A program made the position numbers and the translations under genes. The notes under the pieces were generated by a model. It saw only the letters and a program-made list of their open reading frames with translations, was not told the DNA's origin and made no database searches. 64,000 nt of DNA, taken from the NCBI GenBank assembly GCA_949316235.1, contig OX438742.1:37454853-37518852 (forward strand), read 5' to 3'. Shown here one piece after another: positions 11,312 through 21,641 of the stretch; within the stretch, counting starts at the first letter, position 1; each line of letters opens with the position of its first letter. The stretch is from Oegoconia quadripuncta. Lineage: Eukaryota > Arthropoda > Insecta > Lepidoptera > Autostichidae.

Positions 11312-14300
11312 ATGACTACAGACAAGGTACACAACATAATTCTAGCAAATAATTTAAAACCATTGATCTTAACAAATGGCGGTACTAACGGAAATGACTT
11401 GGCAAATTCGTGTGAAAAATGGAAATTATGGAAACAAAAATTTAAAATCTACTTTGATGCCAACGACTTAGAAAAGGTTTCCAATAATAAGCAGATAGCT
11501 ATTTTTTTGAACTCAATAGGGGACGAAGGCCTAGACATATACAATTCATTCGACCTCGACACGTCTAAAGAAACGCTAGCAAGTATTTTAGCTAAATTTG
11601 ATGCCAAATTCAACCCTTGTCAGAATATAACGGTTGAAAGATATAATTTTTTCACAAGATACCAAAAAATAGACGAAACTTTAGATGAATACGTTACGAT
11701 TTTGAATAATTTATCGTCTGGATGCGACTTCAAAGAATTAAAAGAATCCCTGGTGAAGGATATGTTTGTGATAGGTATTAGAAGCCTAAACATAAAAGAA
11801 AAATTATTACAACTAGAAAACCTTACGGATGTTAACGATGCAGTCAGATTTGCCAAAAATATGGAACTATCACAAGAAAGGTCCAAACATCTACAGAGCG
11901 ATTCCACAATTCAGATACAGGCAATATCCAAAAACTCGCATCAGAGCAGAAGAATGTCATCTACACCAAAAAAGAATTATCGAAGTCAACGATCATCTTC
12001 AAGAAGTTCATCTCCGTATAGGAACAACAATAGCTACCGGCAGTACAACAATTCTTTTTCAGCTAATTTCAGGTCCAACAGCTCAAGCAGGAATAATTGT
12101 AACAAATGTGGGCAACTTCATCGCTACAAGTGTCCAGCCCTGGGAAAAACGTGTAAGATTTGCAAGAAACACAACCATTTTGCTAAATGTTGCTTCTATA
12201 GAGATAAAAACAACACCAAAAATGTAAGTCAAATACTAAGTCACAATAATCAAGAAAAGAGGGTAGATTGTAATGAATTCATTATTGGTACTATTAACAA
12301 TGTTGAAAATAATTCTCCAAATTCTCAAAATTGGTACATAAATGTAAATTGTTTTGGCAACATATTGAAATGTAAAATAGACACTGGTGCAGATATAAAT
12401 GTTATCTCCATCTATAACTTAAAAAAATTAGAATCAAACTGTAATGTTAAAATGCCTATTCAGAACACAAATAATAAAATTTTTACATTTTCAGGACAAT
12501 TAATTGAAAATATAGGCTATGTAAACATTTTATGCAATTTTGACAATAATCAACATAGAGAAATAAAATTCATTGTGGTAACATGTGACTGTGAGACAAT
12601 ATTAGGTTGGAAAACATCAGAAGAATGTGGCATTGTCAAAAGACTGTTCAAACTAACAAATAATTTAACGCAACAACTAACCACTAATCAAAATAACAGG
12701 TCAGTACAGTCCATTATTAACAATTACTCTGATACATTTCAAGGATTAGGATGTCTACCTAATAAAGTCAATTTGGATTTAGATAAAAACATACAACCAA
12801 AAATTTGCCCTGTTCGCAGAATTCCTTATGCTTTACAGTCAAAATTAAAAAATGAACTCGAACGAATGGAGAAATTACAAGTCATAGAAAAAGTAACTAA
12901 GCCGACTGACTGGGTTAATTCTATTGTTTTAGTACAGAAACCTAATGGTAATTTACGTATTTGCCTTGACCCTAGAAATTTGAACAAAGCAATAAAAAGA
13001 CCTCATTTTCCCTATCCTACATTTGATGATTTACGCTCTCAGGTAGCGGGGGCATCAGTATTTTCAAGATTAGATGCTAATTCAGGCTATTGGATGCTAA
13101 AATTAAATCCGGAGAGTAGTGACCTCTGTACATTTAGCACTCCATTTGGCAGATATAAATTTTTAAGACTACCATACGGTATAAATTCGGCTGGAGAAAT
13201 TTTTCATAGAGTAATATCAGATTTGTTTAGTGACCTTCCAGGAGTAGCCATATTTGTCGATGACATCTTAGTCTATGGTTCTAGTCAAGCGGAGCATGAC
13301 GAACGCTTAAAAAATGTTTTAAATAGAGCCAGAGAAGTAAATTTAAAATTTAACAAGTCAAAGTGTGAATTTTCTAAAGAAGAAGTGTCATATATAGGTC
13401 ATGTATTTAATAAAAATGGTGTATCACCAGACATGTCAAAAGTTAAAGCTATTGTCGACTTGCCTACACCAAAAAACGTCAAAGATCTTCAACGGTTCTT
13501 GGGAATGATCAATTATCTTGGTTCATATATTCCTAATTTATCACAAGAAACTAGTCTACTTAGAGACCTACTTAAAAAACAAAATATTTGGCAATGGACT
13601 TATCATCATGATGAACAATTCAAAAAATTAAAATCACTCATTTGTCAATATCCTGTCTTAGTTCACTTTGATATGAAAAAACCGGTAAGAATGTCAGTAG
13701 ATTCGTCTAAAAATGCAGTTGGTGCAGTAATTTTTCATGGTCAGAATCCCATTGCCTATGCCTCAAAGTCATTAACGAATTCACAAGCAAATTATGCACA
13801 AATTGAGAAAGAGCTATATGCAATAGTCTTTGGATGCAAGAAATTTCATCAATACATCTTTGGGAGAACAACTTATGTGGAAACTGATCATCAACCTCTA
13901 GTAACTTTATTCAAAAAATCACTTTCAGATGTCCCGGCAAGACTTCAAAGAATGATGATTGCTATACAATCCTATGACCTAATTGTTTCTTATACAAAGG
14001 GATCGGAAATGTATATTTCTGACACATTGTCTCGTGCACCAAGTCCAAATACAAAGGCAGATAAATTTGATTTTGAAGAATTGGACCATAACATTGTATG
14101 TCAGGTGAATTTACTAACCTCAAACTTAGCCATTACGCAAGAAAAATTGGATAAAATTTTGTCACAGACTAAAGCAGATGAGTCTCTTAAAAAACTAACT
14201 GAGTATTTTATGGAGGGATGGCCCAAATGTAAACAATACTGTGATCCATTAGTTTTACAATACTGGAATATCCGTGATGAAATAAATGTAATAAATGACC

Positions 14301-15874
14301 TAGTTTTCAAAAATCAATCTGTAATAATTCCAAAGTCCATGAGACAAGAAATATTATCAATTTTGCATGAAGGTCATATGGGTATTGAAAAAACAAAAAG
14401 TCTAGCACGTGGTATTGTTTATTGGCCTAACATCAATCAGGATATCGAAACTAAAGTCAATCAATGTGGAACTTGCATAACTTACAGTTCAAATAAAACA
14501 AAGGAAACTTTATTACCTCATGAACAACCTTTTTTGCCCTGGCAAAAAGTTGCTACAGATCTATTTGATTATAATAACAAAAAATATTTGTTAATTGTTG
14601 ACTATTACTCTAATTACATTGAGATAGCATGTTTAAATAAAGATCATAGAAGTAGCACAGTCATAACACATTGTAAGTCAATATTTGCACGCCATGGTAT
14701 CCCATTGCAACTGGTAAGTGATGGAGGACCTCCATTCAATTCCAGAGAATTTAAAAGCTTTTTGAGAGATTGGGATATCGAGCATATAACATCGAGTCCT
14801 TACTTGCCTAGATCAAACGGACTTGCTGAAATATCTGTAAAAATAATTAAAAACATTTTGAGAAAGTGTGAACTATCAAATACTGATATTTATATTGGTC
14901 TATTACAGTACAGAACTACACCTAGAAGTAATTTAAAGTCGCCTTCTGAATTGTTGATGTCTAGAACATTAAGAACTAAATTACCTACAAATACAAACTC
15001 TTTAAAGCCTAAAATTGTCAAATTTTCTGAGCATTCACAGCACAAGGCTGAGATGCTAAGCAAGAGAAAGTCATATTATGATAAGACTGCCAAGATTCCT
15101 GAATCATTTCAAGTTAATGATCAGGTTTATTTTAAAAGAAATCCTAATGATGTCACTTGGTCGAAGGGTAATATTGTGTCTAAAACGGAATTTCCTAGGT
15201 CTTATATAGTCAAAGATGAAAATGGTGTAACTTATAGGAGAAATACACAGCATATTAAATTGTTTAAGTCTAACTTGTCAAAGTCCAGTGTAAATTGTCA
15301 CAAGTCACAGTCTAATAACCTAACAAGTACTAACTGTCAGGCAAATAAGAGTAAAACATTTTTACAGTCAAGCCACAAGACTGATAATAGTAACAAATTA
15401 AAGTCAAGCCTGAAACAAAAACACAGTCATGTCACTAAGCGACCTATGTCTCAACCAAAGCAGTCCAAAATCCTTACCGAAGGGGAGGATGATATAAAGT
15501 ATTATTATATTCCTAGTTATATGGAAAATCAGTCAGGTCTAAGAGAAAACAATTTGTCTAGAGATGAGTCATTCATTTCGTTTCAGTCTAGTCAGTCCAA
15601 TAATTCAATGCAGTCAGAAAAGTCTAGTGAGACAGTAGAATCAAACAATTTAGAGTCACCTTTATTTGTAGAAGTCAATGAAAACCTCTCGAACGATAAC
15701 GAATTTTTGCCTGAAAACCAAGTCTTATCTTCGACAAATAGTATGTCAAGTCAAAGTACAGTCAAACAAAACTTACCTATAGTAATTGAATCAGCCATGG
15801 GTAGTAGTACACCCACAACTAGGTACAGTTCAAGAGGTAGACAAATAAGAGAAACAAAAAGATTAAATTTGTAA
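11312..15874 (+). CDS. Gag-Pol polyprotein of the intact gypsy element
   Basis: One frame of 1520 aa encodes the structural and enzymatic proteins of the retrotransposon without a frameshift. In order: Gag-like region with two CCHC-type knuckles (about 262-295, CNKCGQLHRYKC then CKICKKHNHFAKC); aspartic protease (IDTGADINVI, about 355); reverse transcriptase (KPNGNLRICLD, then FVDDILVYG at about 647); RNase H (VDSSKNAVGAV at about 795, ETDHQPL); integrase with an H-H-C-C zinc region (about 1018-1055) and catalytic Asp near 1080 (ATDLFDY), Asp near 1137 (VSDGGPP) and Glu near 1173 (NGLAEI). A hydrophilic Ser/Asn/Lys-rich tail of about 250 residues closes it. Every catalytic residue I looked for is present, so the enzyme set looks functional. 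Confidence 0.96.
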   Translation: MTTDKVHNIILANNLKPLILTNGGTNGNDLANSCEKWKLWKQKFKIYFDANDLEKVSNNKQIAIFLNSIGDEGLDIYNSFDLDTSKETLASILAKFDAKFNPCQNITVERYNFFTRYQKIDETLDEYVTILNNLSSGCDFKELKESLVKDMFVIGIRSLNIKEKLLQLENLTDVNDAVRFAKNMELSQERSKHLQSDSTIQIQAISKNSHQSRRMSSTPKKNYRSQRSSSRSSSPYRNNNSYRQYNNSFSANFRSNSSSRNNCNKCGQLHRYKCPALGKTCKICKKHNHFAKCCFYRDKNNTKNVSQILSHNNQEKRVDCNEFIIGTINNVENNSPNSQNWYINVNCFGNILKCKIDTGADINVISIYNLKKLESNCNVKMPIQNTNNKIFTFSGQLIENIGYVNILCNFDNNQHREIKFIVVTCDCETILGWKTSEECGIVKRLFKLTNNLTQQLTTNQNNRSVQSIINNYSDTFQGLGCLPNKVNLDLDKNIQPKICPVRRIPYALQSKLKNELERMEKLQVIEKVTKPTDWVNSIVLVQKPNGNLRICLDPRNLNKAIKRPHFPYPTFDDLRSQVAGASVFSRLDANSGYWMLKLNPESSDLCTFSTPFGRYKFLRLPYGINSAGEIFHRVISDLFSDLPGVAIFVDDILVYGSSQAEHDERLKNVLNRAREVNLKFNKSKCEFSKEEVSYIGHVFNKNGVSPDMSKVKAIVDLPTPKNVKDLQRFLGMINYLGSYIPNLSQETSLLRDLLKKQNIWQWTYHHDEQFKKLKSLICQYPVLVHFDMKKPVRMSVDSSKNAVGAVIFHGQNPIAYASKSLTNSQANYAQIEKELYAIVFGCKKFHQYIFGRTTYVETDHQPLVTLFKKSLSDVPARLQRMMIAIQSYDLIVSYTKGSEMYISDTLSRAPSPNTKADKFDFEELDHNIVCQVNLLTSNLAITQEKLDKILSQTKADESLKKLTEYFMEGWPKCKQYCDPLVLQYWNIRDEINVINDLVFKNQSVIIPKSMRQEILSILHEGHMGIEKTKSLARGIVYWPNINQDIETKVNQCGTCITYSSNKTKETLLPHEQPFLPWQKVATDLFDYNNKKYLLIVDYYSNYIEIACLNKDHRSSTVITHCKSIFARHGIPLQLVSDGGPPFNSREFKSFLRDWDIEHITSSPYLPRSNGLAEISVKIIKNILRKCELSNTDIYIGLLQYRTTPRSNLKSPSELLMSRTLRTKLPTNTNSLKPKIVKFSEHSQHKAEMLSKRKSYYDKTAKIPESFQVNDQVYFKRNPNDVTWSKGNIVSKTEFPRSYIVKDENGVTYRRNTQHIKLFKSNLSKSSVNCHKSQSNNLTSTNCQANKSKTFLQSSHKTDNSNKLKSSLKQKHSHVTKRPMSQPKQSKILTEGEDDIKYYYIPSYMENQSGLRENNLSRDESFISFQSSQSNNSMQSEKSSETVESNNLESPLFVEVNENLSNDNEFLPENQVLSSTNSMSSQSTVKQNLPIVIESAMGSSTPTTRYSSRGRQIRETKRLNL

Positions 15875-16156
15875 TTGATATATAATATTTATTGACATTT
15901 CACTAATTAATTCTTATGAGCTATTGACATTGTATAATTATTAATTAAGTAAAATGATAAGTATGACAAAGTTATTCTTAACTGAACTCTTGCATGTTAT
16001 ATAAATTGATTTCAATAATGTACCTCATGTCTTGTAACATTTATAAATTGTGTGTAATAATTAATTTAATTTTTCATGTTTATTTACAATGAAGGTCATG
16101 TCAAATGAAACTGTCAAAGTTAAATGTCAAAGTCAAAATTTATTATTTTTTTAATT
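15875..16156 (+). other. Non-coding 3' part of the gypsy element
   Basis: AT-rich stretch between the gag-pol stop and the purine tract. It contains repeated 'gtcaaagt/gtcaaatg' phrases near 16095-16135 and no envelope-like frame. Confidence 0.7.
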
Positions 16157-16169
16157 ATAAGGAAAGGGC
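16157..16169 (+). promoter_or_regulatory. Polypurine tract of the gypsy element
   Basis: Purine-rich 'aaggaaaggg' lies just before the TG of the 3' LTR, where plus-strand priming is expected. Confidence 0.75.
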
Positions 16170-16170
16170 A

Positions 16171-16315
16171 TGTTGCATATTGTCTATGATTGGATTTTGT
16201 CTATGCTTTAAAAAAGAAAATAAAAGAGACTTCTACTGGTAACTGACGAGACAAGACGGTGTTTGATTTCCTCCTGCCGCCGCTCCAGCTATCCCTAAAC
16301 GAACCCCAACAAACA
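16171..16315 (+). repeat. 3' LTR of the intact gypsy element
   Basis: 145 bp, identical by eye to the 5' LTR. It is followed by the second CATGG target copy. Confidence 0.95.
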
Positions 16316-16320
16316 CATGG

Positions 16321-16691
16321 TTGCTGCCAATAACAGCTTTTAAATATTTGGGAACTTCAATATTGTTCATTTAGTTCCGGGGGGCTGAATGTTAAAAATT
16401 GATGCGTAGATTGAATCGCACGCGTTTGTTGTTTTTTCTGCGAAGTGTCAAATGAAAAATAAAGCTCTCTCTCTCTTTTTACGTCACACAAGAAAGAAAC
16501 GTGGTTTGATTTTGCTTCTTCACATTTTTATAGAAAATTTACAGTCGTGTTTCTGTCAACTTTGACTTTGGCAGAATCATCGTCAAACACGATGGAGCCA
16601 TAATACCACAGAGTACTATGAATATACGGAAACATAAAACCTCCAAAAAGTGAAGTATGAACGTGTCAACACCTCAACCATAGAACCAACA
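16321..16691. other. Spacer between the two gypsy elements
   Basis: Host or older repeat sequence with a pyrimidine run (ctctctctctcttttt) at about 16468. No coding frame is supported. Confidence 0.4.
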
Positions 16692-16818
16692 AGTAACATA
16701 TCAGAGTTACAAACAATAACCCAGTGTGTTTCTATGGTTAGTTGTATGTCAATGTCAGGCTGTTATATGATTTTACTTGAAAACGTAACAACGTTGTTTT
16801 AATTATTTAGCTATTTCA
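16692..16818 (+). repeat. 5' LTR of the degenerate gypsy element
   Basis: About 127 bp matching 21090-21216. Its first bases (AGTAACAT) have drifted from the TGTTACAT of the 3' copy, so the left edge is approximate. Confidence 0.75.
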
Positions 16819-16837
16819 GTGGCGACGATGATTAATT

Positions 16838-18785
16838 ATGGACCCTGAACAATTCAAGGAATTTTTAATTATCCAGCAAACCCAACAACAACAAATAAAT
16901 GAAGTTCTAAAATTATTAGTGCAACAACAGGCACGTCTCACGGAGATTCCCACACCAACTGTAACAAACGTTGGTACGGAGTCATACAACGCTTCACACA
17001 GCCATAACAACCCGTCAAGTAAGCTCGCATTTATCAACAATTTTAAATGCGATAAATTCTTGCCAACCACCACAACGGTAGATAATTTCATAGATTATTT
17101 CGAGGCAAAGTGCAATATATGGGGAGATGAGTGCAAAAGCATCCAAAAAGACCTGTTTGTCACCTGCTTGTCCCCAGAGATATACCACGAACTAAAAGTG
17201 GCACTAACTCCAACATTAATTTGATCAAAGTTCGTACATTGATATTAAACATAAACTTATGGATTTATACCGAACAAAGAAAACGAGATACAAAGCTCTC
17301 ACTGACTTTTGGAATTGCATACGAGATCAAAATGAATCCATGGAACACTATGCTAACAGGCTTAAAGAACTTAGTAAACAGTGTGGTTACAGTGATACAC
17401 TGTTGGAACGTCAACTACGCGATCGTTTTGCTACAGGCATTAACCATCAACAACTACAAATTGATCTAAAGCAAAAGTGGCCAGACCTCCAAGAGCAACA
17501 TGAAGAAAAGACAGTAGAAGTAACTTTTGCACAAATTTTCGCCGTGGCTCAATCACGAGAGTTAGCAGAGGGCGTCGCCATGGAACAGAGCATTAACAGG
17601 ATCAAAGGGAATCCAGCCAATAATAATGCAACGAATACTCAGCAAAAAGGAACACGTAAACTACGTACTACTCAATGCCGGCGATGTGGAAAACATGAAA
17701 GACACAGTTACGTAAACTGCACAGCGAAACATCACATCTGCGAGGAGTGTGGCATCGAAGGACATTATGAAGCTTTCTGCATTAAATCAGGCAGAGCATA
17801 CTTAAGTACTGACAGGTATGAGAGGAAAATACCTAAAGGAAGACACAGATTACATAAAATAAATAACAGGTCACAAAACGACAGCAGTCACTCATCCGAA
17901 TCCTCAACATTAGAGAGTGAAGAAGACGATTGTCCAGTTCATAGAATAGACAACAAGACAATCAACAAGGACAGCAAGAGAATAGACGCAACCATCAATG
18001 GTATCAAATGTACAATGGATTGGGACCCGGGTTCTTTATACTCAATCATAAGCACCAAATTGTGGAAGAAAATCGGAGCACCACCATTAATGAATGCACC
18101 AAAATTACGGGCTTATGGCAATCAAAAGCTTAAACCAAATGGATTAGCTGACGTCAAAGTAAACATCGAAGGGAAAGAAAAAATACTCCCCGTGGTTGTT
18201 ATGAAAAAGGCAGACCCAATGTTGTTTGGCCTACAATGGAGTGAGATGTTTAACATGGAATTTCCGAAACCAGTTTATTCAATTAAAAGCAAAACTGCTT
18301 GCACACTCAAGCAGGTACTAGACTCTCATCCTACCCTGTTCGACAATAAGCTAGGGAAAGCTAAGGATTACGAAGTCAACATTCACATCAACCCTAATAC
18401 TCAAGCCAAACACCTTCCAGCTCGTCCAATTAAATTTACTATTAAAAAGAACATAGAAGTCGAATTAGAACGCCTGGTTCAAGAAGGTATCATAAGACCA
18501 GTTGATCCTAATATAACGCCAGTCGAATGGGCAACGCCCACTGTGAATGTTGTTAAGCCTAACGGTCAAATTCGAATATGTGGTGATTACCGCACGACAA
18601 TAAATCCAGTTTTAATAAAGCATACTCACCCAGTACCGCTGTTCGACCAACTAAGACAAAATTTATCTAACGGTGAGAAATATTCAAAGATCGATTTGAA
18701 GGACGCCTATTTACAGTTCGAAGTAGCTCCAGATTCAAAAAAAATACCTGACAATATCCACTCACAAGGGTTACTATCAATATAA
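16838..18785 (+). pseudogene. Broken gag/protease/N-terminal RT of the second gypsy element
   Basis: Gag begins MDPEQFKEFLIIQQTQQQQ at 16838 and stops at 17224. The family reading continues in another frame by about 17230 (SYIDIKHKLMDLY), which marks a frameshift. The next fragment holds Gag knuckles (CRRCGKHERHSYVNC, CEECGIEGHYEAFC; 17675-17780), a protease-like site reading WDPGSLYSII where DTG or DSG is normal, and the start of reverse transcriptase (NGQIRICGDY, KIDLKDAYLQ). It breaks in an A-run at about 18740-18750 and runs to a stop at 18785. Confidence 0.88.
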
Positions 18786-18789
18786 TAGA

Positions 18790-21110
18790 ATGCCTTTCGG
18801 CATTGCAACAGCGCCTTCCATTTTTCAACATTTCCTAGAAGTTTTGTTAGAAGGAGTGCCCAACGTGGCAGTTTACTTTGATGACATCGCCATAACAGGT
18901 AAAAATGACACTGAGCATTTAAGATCGCTTTCCACAGTCTTTAATAAATTAGAACAAGCGGGTCTCAAGGTCAATTTAAATAAATGCTCGTTCCTGCAAC
19001 CAGAGATCGAATACCTTGGTCACACAATTGACAAGAAGGGAGTGCGACCAATAAAAGCAAAAATTGATGCAATATTCAATGCCTCACAGCCTACAAATGT
19101 CAAAGAATTACGCTCATTCCTGGGATTAGTAAACTTTTACGAACGATTTATTCCGCACCTCCACAGCATGTGTGCGGATCTCCACGAGTTAACAGGAAGC
19201 CGTCAAAAATGGAAGTGGACAGATCACGAAGAAGAAATATTTGAAAAAACTAAAGCCTGTATCGCGAATTCCAAATCGTTAGTGGCATTCGATGAAAACC
19301 GCTCACTAATCTTGCCTGTGATGCCTCTGAAAAGGGAGTCGGTGCCGTTTTATTCCACACGAATAGAGGTATTGAGCAACCAATCGCGTACGCATCGAGG
19401 AAACTAAGACCTGCGGAAAGCAAATACTCAGTAATAGACCGCGAGGCCTTAGCTATTTTTTCGGTGTCAGGAAGTTTGACCAATATCTGCGAGGCACTAA
19501 ATTCATCTTGGTAACTGACCATAAGCCCTTAATTCATCTGTTAGGCACTAATCGCAATTTGCCAAAACTGGTCAATAACCGATTGGTAAGATGGGCACTC
19601 TTGATAGGCAGTTATGATTATGAAATTGCATATACGAAGGGGGAGAACAATATACTAGCGGACTGTCTATCTCGAATGCCTAACCCACAGGAACAGCCTT
19701 GTAAAGATGAAATGTCCATTCACAAGATTGACGCTCGTTTGTACAACGATAAAGTAGCAGATCTAGCCCTCACACAGGATGTCATATATGAGTTAACAAA
19801 AAAAGATCATGTGTTAAAGGATGTTTCTAGACATATCAAGACTAATTGGCGTGAACATCAATATTCTAACGATCTGAAACCGTACTATAGGAAACGCAGT
19901 GAACTGTCTTTAGAGGAGGACATTGTCATGTGGCAAGGTAGGATTGTAATGCCTGATGATTTGAGATATAAGACGTTGAAGTACCTTCACATGGGACACC
20001 CAGGCACATCTGCCATGAGAGCTCTTGCTCGTTTCTACGTATGGTGGCCGTCAATGGAAGACGATATTGAGTGTTATGTAAAACGCTGTCGTAAATGTCA
20101 AGAAAACAGACCAAATAACCCGGACTTACCAGTTTTCTCGTGGTCAGTGCCAGACAAAGTCTGGGAGAGACTCCACGTAGATTTTGCAGGGCCATTTATG
20201 GGAAAATTTTGGCTCGTACTTTCTGATGCCTTTTCCAAATGGATTGAAGTTAAACCTATGAATAAAACCACGACAACTAAGCTTTGTGAGAACCTTGATG
20301 ATATTTTTACAACATTTGGACTTCCACAGTTAATAGTTTCTGATAATGGGCCCCAGTTTACTTCACAAGAATTTAAAACTTACTGCAAAAACAAAGGCAT
20401 TCAACATATCACATCTTCACCGTATCACCCTCGAACCAACGGACTTGCTGAGCGCCTGGTACGTACATTTAAGACAAGGATGTACTCGAGTGAGGATGAT
20501 GGAGTCAATTTAAACAAGCGTCTGCAGCGCTTCCTATTCACCTATCGCAACACACCACACAATAGTACGGGTAAGCCTCCGTCCGAGATGATGTTTGGGC
20601 GTAGGTTGACATGCATCCTTGATAATGCTCGTCCTAATATGAAAAGGACGCTACAGTATAAGCAAATTAAGGCTCAATATAAATTCTGAAGATCAAACGC
20701 CGAATTACAATGCCGGAGATGGAGTCTATATTCGTACTAGAAATGAATCACAGTGGAAACCAGCCGTAATATCTAGGCGAACACATAGATATTCATATGT
20801 TGTAAGTACACCGAGTGGATTGTACAAGCGTCGGCACGCCGATCAAATTCGTCCCAGATCGGTTGATATCGCACAAGAAAGGCCAACCCTCTTGCTGGAA
20901 CAAGTTCATTGTTCACCAGAGCTTACAGCCACACCACAAGCAAGTCAAACGTTGGAACATGATGATGTTAACAATGTAGATCCAGGGCCAAGTCAACAGC
21001 AATCGGAACCGGCTGTTGCATTGCGGCGAAGCAAGCGTACTATACACCCGCCGCGCCGTCTCATCGATGAGATGGAGGGTCGGAAGGAATGTTACATATC
21101 AGAGTTACAA
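18790..21110 (+). pseudogene. Broken pol (RT, RNase H, integrase) of the second gypsy element
   Basis: The RT continues from MPFGIATAPSIFQ with VYFDDIAITG at about 18870 and stays open to 19407, although the family reading is lost after about 19312. Another break lies near 19460. RNase H resumes at 19508 (VTDHKPLIHLLG, DCLSRMP). Integrase follows with its zinc region (about 19990-20100), HVDFAGPF, VSDNGPQFTS and NGLAERLVRTFK. The frame ends at 20689, and the chromodomain-like C-terminus (RTRNESQWKPAVISRR) continues in another frame. The catalytic residues survive but the reading frame does not. Confidence 0.9.
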
Positions 21111-21216
21111 ACAATAACCCAGTGTGTTTCTATGGTTAGTTGTCTGTCAATGTCAGGCTGTTATATGATTTTACTTGAAAACGTAACAACGTTGTTTTAA
21201 TTATTTAGCTATTTCA
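21090..21216 (+). repeat. 3' LTR of the degenerate gypsy element
   Basis: 127 bp starting TGTTACATATCAGAG and ending TTAGCTATTTCA. The pol C-terminal frame runs through its first 110 bases, to a stop at 21200. Confidence 0.8.
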
Positions 21217-21641
21217 ATGTAGGAATTGGATACTCTGCGGAGATAAAACCCAGACATTAAAAAATAAAAATAAAATAAAAGTCTTTACGGACAACATAAA
21301 AGTCCATATTGTGTACTGTTAGAAATGCTTGTGAAGTGAACGAAAATAAATGTTTATAGTTTCATTTCGGAACTTCCTAAGTTTCGGAACGAAAGTCATA
21401 TTTTATCTATGGAAAGAAAATTCTACCTCTTTTTCGATCGATCGACTCCACCCACCCACACAGTAATTTTATGTCGTAGACATTTCGTAGACAGTTTTTA
21501 AGCTCGGCTCGCTCGATTATTATTCTTGATCCTGTTCGTTGTAGAATTTGATTGATTTCATTCATACGTAAATTAATTGTTTGGACAAGCCTGCACATTA
21601 TTTTATTTTGGTGGTCTCAATAAAAACTCGATTTTTCAACA

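Larger units (their letters stand above)
11118..16315 (+). mobile_element. Intact Ty3/gypsy LTR retrotransposon
   Basis: The element has 145-bp LTRs at 11118-11262 and 16171-16315 that appear identical, each starting TGTTGCATATTG and ending CCCCAACAAACA. A perfect 5-bp target duplication CATGG lies at 11113-11117 and 16316-16320. A primer-binding site follows the left LTR, one unbroken gag-pol frame fills the body, and a purine tract precedes the right LTR. No envelope frame is seen. Identical LTRs and intact coding indicate recent insertion. Removing it restores host DNA joined at CATGG. Confidence 0.97.
16692..21216 (+). mobile_element. Degenerate Ty3/gypsy LTR retrotransposon, second lineage
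   Basis: LTR-like direct repeats of about 127 bp lie at 16692-16818 and 21090-21216 ('catatcagagttacaaacaa' ... 'aattatttagctatttca') and differ at about three positions. A putative primer site GTGGCGACGATGATT follows the left one. The body encodes gag and pol relatives in order, but in at least six frame fragments. No target duplication is evident. The pol type (YFDDIAITG reverse transcriptase; integrase with GHPGTSAMRALARFYVWWP) is clearly different from that of the intact neighbour. It is an older, dead copy. Confidence 0.88.

Noticed and set aside
11829..12227. 132-codon frame overlapping gag
   Set aside because: It is a shadow of the gag-pol reading frame, arising in the Ser/Arg-rich stretch.
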